Below are positions 32,172 through 41,500 of a DNA stretch of 64,000 bases, piece by piece. The translations under genes and the position numbers were made by a program. The notes beneath the pieces were generated by a model, which was not told the origin of the DNA, made no database searches, and was given only the letters and a program-made list of their open reading frames with translations. Origin of the DNA: Dysgonomonas gadei ATCC BAA-286 (lineage in GTDB: Bacteria; Bacteroidota; Bacteroidia; Bacteroidales; Dysgonomonadaceae); the NCBI RefSeq assembly GCF_000213555.1, contig NZ_GL891986.1, positions 65,123 to 129,122 of the forward strand. The letters run 5' to 3'. Within the stretch, counting starts at the first letter, position 1. Each line of letters begins with the position of its first letter.

Positions 32172-35100
32172 TTACAGTTTATATTCCTGCCAGCTCTTAA
32201 TCGGGATATCCGTTTCCTTCATTTCACAGAAAGCCTGAATAAATGCACTCGCCAAGCGGGCGTTTGTGATTAGCGGAATATTATGGTCGATAGCCCCACG
32301 ACGGATTTTGTAGCCGTTGGTTAGTTCACGGCGTGTATGATTTTTAGGAATATTGACAATTAATTCGAACGTGTGATTCGACATCATATCCATCACATTA
32401 TGTTCTTTCTCTTCATCCGGCCAACTGACTACCATCGCTTTAACTCCATTATCCGCTAAGAACCGGGCGGTTCCGGCTGTTGCGTAGATATCATAATTAT
32501 TTTCCTGTAACATGACACAGGCATCCAGCAGATCAACTTTAGATTTACTGTCACCGGACGAAACCATTACGCTCTTCTTCGGAATATTATATCCGACTGA
32601 GATCATCGACACCAGCAACGCTTCGCTGAAATCATCTCCCAAACAACCTACTTCGCCGGTCGAAGACATATCCACTCCGAGAACAGGGTCGGTATTATGC
32701 AGACGGGAGAATGAGAACTGGGAAGCTTTTACACCTATCCAGTCGATATCGAAATTTGAGTTATCCGGTTTTTCGTAAGATGCATCCAGCATAATGCGGG
32801 TAGCCGTCTCAATGAAGTTACGTTTCAATACTTTGGATACAAAAGGGAAACTACGTGAAGCACGAAGATTACATTCGATTACTTTCACCTCATTATTTCT
32901 TGCCAAAAACTGCATATTGAAAGGTCCGCTTATGTTTAGCTCTTTCGCTATCTTACGGCTTATGCGTTTGATACGCCGCGCTGTTTCGAAATATATTTTC
33001 TGAGCTGGGAAAACAAGTGTTGCATCACCAGAGTGTACCCCGGCAAACTCCACATGTTCCGAAATAGCATATTCCACGATCTCGCCATTTTTAGCTACGG
33101 CATCGAATTCTATTTCCTTTGCATTTTGCAAAAACTGGGAAACCACTACCGGATATTCTTTCGAAACCTTTGCAGCCAACGTCAGGAATGTTTCCAGTTC
33201 CTCAGCATCGTGACATACATTCATCGCTGCACCTGAAAGCACGTAAGACGGGCGTACCAGCACGGGATAACCCACTTTCTGTACAAAACCCTGAATTTCG
33301 CTCAGGCTGGTCAGTTCTTTCCATGCAGGCTGGTCTACACCGAGCTGATCCAGCATACTGGAAAACTTATGACGGTTTTCAGCCCTGTCGATAGACAACG
33401 GTGATGTACCCAAAATCGGAATATCCTGACGGTGCAGCCTTATAGCAAGATTATTCGGTATCTGTCCACCCATCGAAACAATTACTCCCTTAGGCATTTC
33501 CAGGTCGAGGACATCGAGTACGCGTTCGAATGATAATTCATCGAAATAAAGACGGTCGCACATGTCATAGTCCGTGGATACGGTCTCAGGATTATAATTG
33601 ATCATGATAGATTTATACCCCAGTTTACGGGCTGTCTGTACGGCATTTACCGAACACCAGTCGAATTCTACCGAGCTACCGATACGGTAAGCCCCCGAAC
33701 CAAGTACTACAACCGATTTATCATTCTTGAAATACGGTACATCATGTTCACTCCTGTCGTATGTCATATACAGGTAGTTCGTCAAGTCGGGATTTTCGGA
33801 AGCAATCGTATTGATACGTTTCACAGACGGTAATACATTCATCTTCTTGCGAAGATTGCGTACACGAAGCGATTCTTTCTCTATGTTGCCATCAGGATCT
33901 TCTACAAAGCGCGCAATCTGGAAATCGGAAAATCCAAGATGTTTTGCTTTCAGCAATACATTTTCCGGAACATCTTCTATACTGCTATAACCTTTCAGTA
34001 TTAATGAATAGTCGTGTATATTTTTCAGCTTTTCGAGGAACCACGGGTCAATCTTGGTCAGGTCGTGTATTTTTTCTACGGTATATCCTTCTTCGAATGC
34101 TTTGGCAATGGCGAATACACGCAGGTCGGTCGGATTCGAAAGTTCTTCATCTAGATTGTTAAATTCCAACTCGCGGTTGCCTACAAAACCGTGCATTCCT
34201 TGTCCGATCATACGAAGTCCTTTCTGGATTATCTCTTCGAAGGTTTTTCCGATAGACATTATTTCACCTACCGACTTCATACTGGAACCGATAAGGCGTG
34301 AGACTCCGACAAATTTACTCAGATCCCAGCGCGGTATCTTACAGATCAGGTAATCGAGCGAAGGAGCTGCATATGCTGAATTAGGCGTCCCTATTTCTCC
34401 AATCTGGTCGAGGGTATAACCTAATGCAAGCTTCGCCGCAACAAAGGCCAACGGATAGCCTGTTGCTTTCGATGCCAATGCCGAGGAACGGCTCAGGCGG
34501 GCGTTCACCTCGATAACACGGTAGTCGTCAGTTTCGGAATTGAAAGCATATTGGATATTACACTCCCCTACTATACCGATATGGCGAATGGCTTTTTTAG
34601 AAAGCTCTTGCAACATGGTCAGTTCCTTTTCATCCAATGAACATGTAGGTGCAACAACTATACTCTCCCCTGTGTGAATGCCGAGAGGATCGAAATTCTC
34701 CATACTGGCAACGGTGAAACAGTGGTCGTTCTTATCTCTTATAACCTCAAATTCTATTTCTTTCCAGCCTTTGAGCGATTCTTCTACCAGTATCTGTCTG
34801 GAATAAGCAAACGAGCTTTCACACAATGTCTTGAACTCTTCCAGATTATTACTGATACCGCTGCCCAAACCACCTAAGGCATAAGCAGAACGTACCATCA
34901 CAGGGAAACCTATACGGTTAGCAGCAGCAATGGCGTCTTCCATTGTTTCCACTGCCTGGCTGACAGGTGTTTTCACATCTATCTCATTCAGTTTCTCTAC
35001 AAACAGATGGCGGTCTTCGGTAGCCATAATCGCTTCTACGGAAGTACCCATAACTTCTACGCCATACTTTTGCAGTGTGCCGTTCAGATACAGTTCCGTA

Positions 35101-35393
35101 CCACAGTTCAGGGCTGTTTGTCCTCCAAAAGCGAGCAAGATACTATCTACGTTCTCTTTCTTTATTATTTCTTCAACGAAATAAGGAGTTACAGGCAGAA
35201 AATAAACCTTATCGGCAATACCTTCCGAAGTCTGGATTGTTGCAATATTGGGATTAATCAATACGGTGTAAATCCCTTCTTCTTTTAATGCTTTTAACGC
35301 TTGCGACCCGGAATAGTCGAATTCTCCGGCCTGCCCGATTTTGAGTGCGCCCGAGCCTAGCACGATGGCTTTCTTGATTTTGTTAATTGACAT
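32172..35393 (-). CDS. carB: Carbamoyl-phosphate synthase large subunit
   Basis: Makes carbamoyl phosphate from bicarbonate, ATP and ammonia supplied by CarA, for pyrimidine and arginine synthesis. The 1073 residues show two homologous synthetase halves: first GSGALKIGQAGEFDYSGSQA (about 13-32) with VEESLKGWKEIEFEVI, second GSGAYRIGSSVEFDWCS (about 560) with SQFLQNAKEIEFDAV. The oligomerisation domain lies about 400-550 and the C-terminal MGS allosteric domain about 940-1073 (DIYATAGTARFL). carA is not adjacent. It supplies carbamoyl phosphate to argF' of this same window. Confidence 0.96.
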   Translation of the reverse strand: MSINKIKKAIVLGSGALKIGQAGEFDYSGSQALKALKEEGIYTVLINPNIATIQTSEGIADKVYFLPVTPYFVEEIIKKENVDSILLAFGGQTALNCGTELYLNGTLQKYGVEVMGTSVEAIMATEDRHLFVEKLNEIDVKTPVSQAVETMEDAIAAANRIGFPVMVRSAYALGGLGSGISNNLEEFKTLCESSFAYSRQILVEESLKGWKEIEFEVIRDKNDHCFTVASMENFDPLGIHTGESIVVAPTCSLDEKELTMLQELSKKAIRHIGIVGECNIQYAFNSETDDYRVIEVNARLSRSSALASKATGYPLAFVAAKLALGYTLDQIGEIGTPNSAYAAPSLDYLICKIPRWDLSKFVGVSRLIGSSMKSVGEIMSIGKTFEEIIQKGLRMIGQGMHGFVGNRELEFNNLDEELSNPTDLRVFAIAKAFEEGYTVEKIHDLTKIDPWFLEKLKNIHDYSLILKGYSSIEDVPENVLLKAKHLGFSDFQIARFVEDPDGNIEKESLRVRNLRKKMNVLPSVKRINTIASENPDLTNYLYMTYDRSEHDVPYFKNDKSVVVLGSGAYRIGSSVEFDWCSVNAVQTARKLGYKSIMINYNPETVSTDYDMCDRLYFDELSFERVLDVLDLEMPKGVIVSMGGQIPNNLAIRLHRQDIPILGTSPLSIDRAENRHKFSSMLDQLGVDQPAWKELTSLSEIQGFVQKVGYPVLVRPSYVLSGAAMNVCHDAEELETFLTLAAKVSKEYPVVVSQFLQNAKEIEFDAVAKNGEIVEYAISEHVEFAGVHSGDATLVFPAQKIYFETARRIKRISRKIAKELNISGPFNMQFLARNNEVKVIECNLRASRSFPFVSKVLKRNFIETATRIMLDASYEKPDNSNFDIDWIGVKASQFSFSRLHNTDPVLGVDMSSTGEVGCLGDDFSEALLVSMISVGYNIPKKSVMVSSGDSKSKVDLLDACVMLQENNYDIYATAGTARFLADNGVKAMVVSWPDEEKEHNVMDMMSNHTFELIVNIPKNHTRRELTNGYKIRRGAIDHNIPLITNARLASAFIQAFCEMKETDIPIKSWQEYKL

Positions 35394-35474
35394 AGAATTT
35401 ATGGCTATATGTGTTAGATTATCTAATGATTGCGTAAAGATAAGGCATTTTTATGAATAAACCCTATAAACATA

Positions 35475-36239
35475 TTATGGTGCTACATCGACAAATAATG
35501 GTCTATGATCTGATGCTATGCTGTCGTCCAAAACTTTAGCATGATATACAGGATATGTGCTTCCGGTTTCCGTATATCCCATAATGTAGTCAATAACCCT
35601 ATCGGGATTAGCTGACGGAAAAGTCATGTCTTCTACATTATTAAGGATTTTCCATCCGGCCGATAAGAGTTTTATCTCTTCCGAATCAGGCTCTGCATTC
35701 AAATCTCCGATCAGAAAAACAGGCTTGCCATATGCTTTTGCTTGTTGGTTTATAATTTCAATTGAAGACTTGCGGTCTTCTTTGGTTAAAGAGAGATGTG
35801 TGGCAAAGATAATGTGATCTTCAAACTCGACTACAAGGAGAGTACGTTGTTCTTCCTTTCCCGGCAGTGGTATATTTCTTGACGATAAGGGACTCATTTT
35901 AGATAATATTCCTACGCCATATTTCCCTCCCTGAAATGAGATGGCAGCTCCATAAACGGCATACATCCCGGTGAGATTACTTAATTTACCGAGAACATCA
36001 ATCCCATTACTGCGTCGGGTTACACTGTCGAGTTCCTGAATAGCCAGTACATCAGGAGATACAGACTCTATTATGTCTGCTATCCGTTGATAGTTGGTTA
36101 TATTATCCATACCACGGGCATTCCGAATATTGTAGCTCATAACCCTGAATGTATCCTTCTTTTGAGGATACTGCTCTTTTTGAGCAAATAAGGAGAACGT
36201 AAAAGCCATAAAAAAACAGGCTAGAAATAGTTTCTTCAT
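35475..36239 (-). CDS. Exported endonuclease/exonuclease/phosphatase-family hydrolase
   Basis: A 254-residue EEP-fold metal-dependent hydrolase. The start at ATG 36239-36237 gives signal MKKLFLACFFMAFTFSLFAQ. Core motifs: FRVMSYNIRNARG (Asn), VLAIQELDS (Glu), FATHLSLT (His), LIGDLNAEPDS (Asp and Asn), VIDYIMG and SDHRPLFVDV (Asp, His). Relatives act on phosphodiesters of lipids, sugars or nucleic acids; the substrate cannot be read from the sequence. The MITE-like element sits just upstream. Confidence 0.88.
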   Translation of the reverse strand: MKKLFLACFFMAFTFSLFAQKEQYPQKKDTFRVMSYNIRNARGMDNITNYQRIADIIESVSPDVLAIQELDSVTRRSNGIDVLGKLSNLTGMYAVYGAAISFQGGKYGVGILSKMSPLSSRNIPLPGKEEQRTLLVVEFEDHIIFATHLSLTKEDRKSSIEIINQQAKAYGKPVFLIGDLNAEPDSEEIKLLSAGWKILNNVEDMTFPSANPDRVIDYIMGYTETGSTYPVYHAKVLDDSIASDHRPLFVDVAP

Positions 36240-36298
36240 TGTGTTGATATATAATTGTGTTAAAGATACCAATATTTAATATAGTGTCAGGCGTATTT

Positions 36299-36469
36299 AT
36301 ATAAAAACAGGGCAAACGCATCAAATTGTTCAACTTCTATCGAAGGCCTGTAGGGGCGTATTGCATACGCCCGCATAGCAAAATATCACAATTGGGCGTA
36401 TGCAATACGCCCCTACATGAGGCTGAAAAACAGCTTTATGAATTTTGATGCGTTTGCCCTATATAAAAA
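36299..36469. mobile_element. MITE-like nested palindromic element with 9-bp target duplication
   Basis: Direct repeats atataaaaa flank the element (36299-36307 and 36461-36469). The element 36308-36460 begins with outer arms agggcaaacgcatcaaa (36309-36325) and their complement (36444-36460), 17 bp perfect. Inside is a 23-bp perfect inverted repeat (36350-36372 with 36394-36416) based on ggggcgtattgcatacgccc; each arm is itself a hairpin (gggcgtat-N3-atacgccc), REP/BIME-like. It lies immediately after the M15 peptidase stop codon. No coding capacity. The duplicated target supports transposition. Confidence 0.8.
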
Positions 36470-37240
36470 TCAGTCTTCAATCAGCAACTCCGGCCTGTAT
36501 TCGAAGTGCATTGTATCGTAATGATACCACTTCCCACCCCATATAAAACCATGCTTTTCGAAGATATCTACAATCTGCTGTGGTATACGGTTCTTATATT
36601 TCACAGCTATGTCTTCTGATGTACAACGGCAGTCCCATTGCCAATAGTTAGAATATTTGACGTTCAGGTCAATTGCTGTACCGAAACTATGTGAACTCAG
36701 ACGATCAGTTCCCCGTACTTTCCTCCAGTTGAAAGTCCCGGCACTAAGAAGATAGTCTTTAAGTTCGGGGTATTTGTCCAACTCATCCGAAATTTTCTGA
36801 AGTTGCTTATCTACTCCGTTTATATTTGTTACCCTCAACTTCTGATTTATAAGATCGGGGCACCATGTGATTGTGACAAGATTCTGTTGTACTTCGGATG
36901 GAGTAGATCCATACATTTTCTTTAGTAATTCCTCGTTGCGTATCCGCCCCGGATCATGGTTCTTTGGTATATTCTTCAGCTCTCCTTGTTTGTAATCATA
37001 AGTAAAGATATCCCCTAAATCGGAGCTGTTCATCAGTTCGCTATGGCTTTTTTGTCCTCCTTCATCGTATCTGATTTTAGAACCGTCATACATGATAAGA
37101 GACGATCCGTCATAGCCTTTAACCCGTGAGGGATAAGCCTGCATTAACTTTCGCACCCCTGAGGGATATGTCATATCCTGTGCTCCGGCATAAAGCGTGC
37201 TAAATAAGAGAGATAAGACTAAAGATAGATAGCTTTTCAT
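36470..37240 (-). CDS. Exported M15-family D,D-/L,D-carboxypeptidase-like peptidase
   Basis: A 256-residue peptidoglycan peptidase (VanY/D-Ala-D-Ala carboxypeptidase type). The start at ATG 37240-37238 gives signal MKSYLSLVLSLLFSTLYAGAQ. The metal site is visible: DRLSSHSFGTAIDLNV (His and Asp, about 180-195) and the distal His in HYDTMHFEYRPEL. Earlier parts (YPSGVRKLMQAYPSRVKGYDG) are family-specific. It probably trims stem peptides in the periplasm, together with the nearby L,D-transpeptidase. Its stop lies directly beside the MITE-like insertion. Confidence 0.88.
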   Translation of the reverse strand: MKSYLSLVLSLLFSTLYAGAQDMTYPSGVRKLMQAYPSRVKGYDGSSLIMYDGSKIRYDEGGQKSHSELMNSSDLGDIFTYDYKQGELKNIPKNHDPGRIRNEELLKKMYGSTPSEVQQNLVTITWCPDLINQKLRVTNINGVDKQLQKISDELDKYPELKDYLLSAGTFNWRKVRGTDRLSSHSFGTAIDLNVKYSNYWQWDCRCTSEDIAVKYKNRIPQQIVDIFEKHGFIWGGKWYHYDTMHFEYRPELLIED

Positions 37241-37309
37241 GTATTTCCTATAAATAAAAAAGGATATACCCCACACAGGATATATCCTCTTCTTATATTC
37301 TATCTCTGA

Positions 37310-37702
37310 TTATTTGCGAATAACTTCACCTTTGATATTCAATCTGTAGATTGAATCCGGAACATTTGAAAATACCGTAACGTCTTTACTGAATGTTCCC
37401 GGACGACCGGTAGTAGAATAAGTAACTTTAATCTTACCTTCTTTACCCGGCAACACAGGTTCGTTTGTATAATCCGGCGTTGTACAACCGCAACTAGCCT
37501 GCACTCTTTGGATAAGGAAAGGCGCTGTGCCTGTATTTTTAAAAGTGAATTCGCAACTTACCGAACCGGCGCTCTCTGCAACTTTTCCAAAATCGTGTAC
37601 TGCTTTTTGGAAAGTAACCTTAGGCGCTTTTTTACCGTCCTGAGCTGCGATAAAGCCTGTCGATAACACTAATGCAAACAGGATAAGTCCAATTTTTTTC
37701 AT
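37310..37702 (-). CDS. DUF1573 exported protein
   Basis: A 130-residue protein with a signal (MKKIGLILFALVLSTGFIAAQ) and one DUF1573 immunoglobulin-like domain: VTFQKAVHDFGKVAESAG (about 28-45), EFTFKNTGTAPFLIQRV, the paired-Cys motif ASCGCTTPDYT and a C-terminal KDVTVFSNVPDSIY. The family is widespread and secreted in Bacteroidetes; function not known. Promoter at 37772-37779. Confidence 0.9.
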   Translation of the reverse strand: MKKIGLILFALVLSTGFIAAQDGKKAPKVTFQKAVHDFGKVAESAGSVSCEFTFKNTGTAPFLIQRVQASCGCTTPDYTNEPVLPGKEGKIKVTYSTTGRPGTFSKDVTVFSNVPDSIYRLNIKGEVIRK

Positions 37703-37771
37703 ATTTCCAATTCTAAAATTTACTAATTAATTCTAATGTAGTTTCTAAGTTCATTTAATCTAAATAATTCA

Positions 37772-37779
37772 CAAATGTA
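37772..37779 (-). promoter_or_regulatory. -7 box of the DUF1573 gene
   Basis: TACATTTG on the minus strand, about 70 bases before the ATG. Confidence 0.5.
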
Positions 37780-37854
37780 ATAATAATATTAACTAGATGT
37801 TTAACTTTTTAGATTATTTTGCATTAGCCCTGATCTCTCTTATTTGGGTTCTTC

Positions 37855-38505
37855 CTAATTATATATCCACATCAATACAGGCTTTTTAGATATTTTGAGC
37901 ATCTCATCCACTTTACGCATCATCTCGTTGCTAACAACAGGGCATCCCTGGCTCCAGCCCAAAGGTAGATGTTTGGGATGAATATTGTGATCAGCAACGG
38001 GAGTATGTGAATGCAATACAACCCAGCGCTTGAAAGCATTGCTATTCGTCTTATCGAGACCATGCATCTTATAATGTACATTGATGCCCCAACTGCTATA
38101 GGCACGTGCTCCTATCTTATACTTTCCCAACGAAGAACAATAACTACCTTCCACGTTACTGAATACAGGCTTTGCCTGTGTACTTTCCATCCCATAGCCG
38201 TGGCAGCAAAGTCCCGAATACCTGATCGTATCTTTAGCGAAATCCCAGACAAAGAAGCGCTTCTTCCCGGAATGGATACTAAAATCGATGAGATAGCAGT
38301 ATTCAGTATTGAAACCTTTCGATTTGCAATAGATCAAAGCCGAATCTGCTTTCGATTTAAGACGGGTAAAAGCTGCCTGACTTTCGTCTTCTGTATTTCT
38401 ATGCTCCGTCTGATTTATCCCACTGTTGCAAGACTTGTATCTAATAAAAGATACAAGTCCAACCAGTAGAAGTATGGCTAATATGATAGAGCCAAATATT
38501 TTCAT
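37855..38505 (-). CDS. Murein L,D-transpeptidase catalytic-domain (YkuD-like) protein
   Basis: A 216-residue membrane-anchored enzyme. An N-terminal segment (about 3-21, IFGSIILAILLLVGLVSFI) precedes the catalytic domain. The key region is VVLHSHTPV with the conserved His followed by WSQGCPVVS (SxGCP) near 185-193. This pattern matches the murein L,D-transpeptidase catalytic-domain family, which can cross-link or attach proteins to peptidoglycan. It lies between DUF1573 and the giant alpha-2-macroglobulin gene, in an envelope-oriented cluster. Confidence 0.85.
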   Translation of the reverse strand: MKIFGSIILAILLLVGLVSFIRYKSCNSGINQTEHRNTEDESQAAFTRLKSKADSALIYCKSKGFNTEYCYLIDFSIHSGKKRFFVWDFAKDTIRYSGLCCHGYGMESTQAKPVFSNVEGSYCSSLGKYKIGARAYSSWGINVHYKMHGLDKTNSNAFKRWVVLHSHTPVADHNIHPKHLPLGWSQGCPVVSNEMMRKVDEMLKISKKPVLMWIYN

Positions 38506-38549
38506 ATGTATGTAGTTTTAGGTGTAAAAGGTATTTTATATCAATATCA

Positions 38550-41500
38550 CTATTCTTTCACCGTCACCTTTATTCCCTGCGTATGCGATACAAATTCCGG
38601 TGCATACATACATTGAATCGTGGTGATTCCATTTGCATATTCCCCTGTACGATTTACATACACAGGATATTCCAATACATAAGTGCCTTTAGGCAGATGG
38701 TCGAAGTAGAAATTAGTGGATGCGTCTTTCGCCATCTGATAGTATATCAGACCGCCTGCCCATCTTGTACCCGAAATAGTCTGCTGCGGTTCGAAACACG
38801 GCGCACGCATATCTTTCAGTTGAACGAAATCCATATCCCGGTCGGTGCGTACTGTAAGACGGACAATCACTTTATCGCCGACTGTCAGCGGATTCGACTC
38901 AGTTATCAGGGTCAAACCTTTTCCTGCTACCGATACATTTTCTTTAAATAACTCCTTACTTACATTCAAATCGCCTTTTTGTACTGTTATCTTGTCCAGA
39001 TTTTCGTAATACTGCCAGTACATAGCGCCATAAGCAGGTTGAGAGGTGGAGGTCGTTACTTCCACTTTCCCCATATCATTTGTTATTTCCGACTTATTCC
39101 ATGTTTGTTTGAAATAGCCTGTTCCCAGTTCTTTATTCTCCGGTTGCACAGTCTGGCTTCCTACCTTAATTGATGTTGGAGCGGGTTCTGTTGCAAACCA
39201 GTCCGTACCTGAGCTTAACAAGGCACTAATGGCATCAATAGACGCATGAGTAGATTCCCATACCTGTGTACGCTTCTGATTCAGTAGCCAACGTTTCATC
39301 ATATCCATTTCCTCTTTAGATGTGCCGTTTTGTTCCAAAGCGTCCATCAGGAACGTATGTACACTGATGGCGGAGAGAGACATAAATACATTGCTGCGGT
39401 TGTTTGGCCAGTGCATACCTAGTTTGACGTTTTTAACCGCATGTTCTTTAATGGATTTTACAACCTTATTTGCCTGCTCTTTTTCTCCGTTTTGTTTCAG
39501 CACAACAGACAGGATAGAACGTTCATACATGTTCAATTTAGTCCAGTTCTTAGTTGCCACGTCTGTATAGAAACGTTCGGCAACACGTGCTTCCTGCGAA
39601 ATAGGTATATCACGATAGAATGAGCGTACATAAGCAAATTCGAGCTGATTGGTAGAAATAGTCGTAACCTTTTCCCAGTCTTTATTATACTTTTTCAGGT
39701 TTTTGAAATCTTCCGCAATCTGATTATCAATATATTTCAGTGCCTTAATTTGCATTTCTTTTATCTCCTGCGGATACTCCACCTGTCCTGTTTTTTGCAA
39801 ATTAGCATATCCGTAAAGTATATACTGAGTTACCGAACGGCTCGGATAAAGTCCTTTGTACCACGACCAGCCTCCGTCATTTGTAATTAGTTCTGCTAAT
39901 TTCCTTGTGGCCGCATCGGTTTGTTGTTTAGTATTATTCAGATCGAATAATAATGATAAGCGTTGCATTTGCTCTGTTTCGTCTTTGGCATCAAGTACCC
40001 AAGGGGTTTCTTCCAATAGAACGGCTTTCAGTTCTTCATCTTTTTGAAGTTTGGAAACGAGCGTTTGCTTATCTGCTCCCTGTTTTTGCCAAGCTTGTAT
40101 CATAGAAGCTACTTTCGGATACTGGCGAACGATTGAAGATCCCAATGTATTCACATAATAACTCGCAAACCAGTTCACGGCGTTTTCATTCGACGGATTG
40201 CTCATAGCAGGCAATGCCTGTACCGCATACCATGCCGGATTGGATGCGTATTCCAATGTCAGGCGATAGTTGCTCGCTGTGTTTGATGTATTGTTATATA
40301 GTTTATCGAATGTGAACGTACTTGTACCCTGCTTCGTCATATCTATCGGCATGCTTTCGGTTACCAGCATACGATTGGATAATACAGCCAATACATGCTG
40401 CTCACCGTCACTGAACGATTCGTTCTGCGCCACAATACGACAACCGATTAATTCTATACCGGCAGGAACATCGAATATCCAGTTAACTGATGTAGAGGCA
40501 TCTTTCTCTAGGGAGAATGTTTGTTTTTGGCTTTTAAGGCCTAAATCAATTACTTTATCAGTTGCAGGGTCAAAGAATTCGATATATACATCTCCGGATA
40601 AAGTTTTATCCGAAAGATTTGAAATCTTAGTGGAAATACTTGTCTTATCTCCCTGACGAACAAAGCGCGGCATATTAGGCGTCACCATTAGTTCTTTACG
40701 GGTAACCACCATCTGCTCTAATGTACCTACACGTGCATCTTTATCGTGAGCCAATGCCCTAAATCGCCATGTAGTATTGCTTTCGGGCACAGTGAACGAT
40801 ATAAGAGTCTCTCCCTTTTCGTTAGTCCTCAACTGAGGGAAGAAGAATGCTGTTTCATTGAAGTTCTGGCGGATTTGAGGAGTTGGAGTATCAGTATCCT
40901 TTTTAAAGCCAATATCTAACAGATCTTCTACGCCTCCTGCCGAATCGGCGAGGACAACAGATTCGTTAAGCATTCCCTGTGGTGCAGCAACAGATGCTAC
41001 GCCTCTAATCATTATTCCATTTTTAGCCCTCACTCTAGAAACCGAACCGGTCATCAGCTTTTTCTCTTGTATAGCATATGCAGTAACAACAACTCCATCA
41101 TCAGAATAATTTAAATATTGCCGAGGTATATCCCCCAATGCATTCTTCCGTCCGTATGAATATATATAATCAAACCAGTTGATAATATCTTTTGTCCTTT
41201 CAGGAATCGATGTATCATATTGAGCCTTATAATAGAAATTGAACCATCGGGTATAATCGTTACTATACCCTGGGAAACTGTAACTTACAGGCGTTACATA
41301 TTCCCTGCTTATGTAGGGACGATTAAACGACCATGCCGTATATGGATATAGCTTATCCAGAGAAGTATCGTACATCGAAGCGATCAATTCAGCCAAAATA
41401 GGTTGGCTTGTTGTATCCTTCACGCTTATAGTCCATGTTTCGGCCTGTCCCGGACGAAGCTTATCGCGGAATACTTCCAATTTAATGTTCAACTGCGTAT

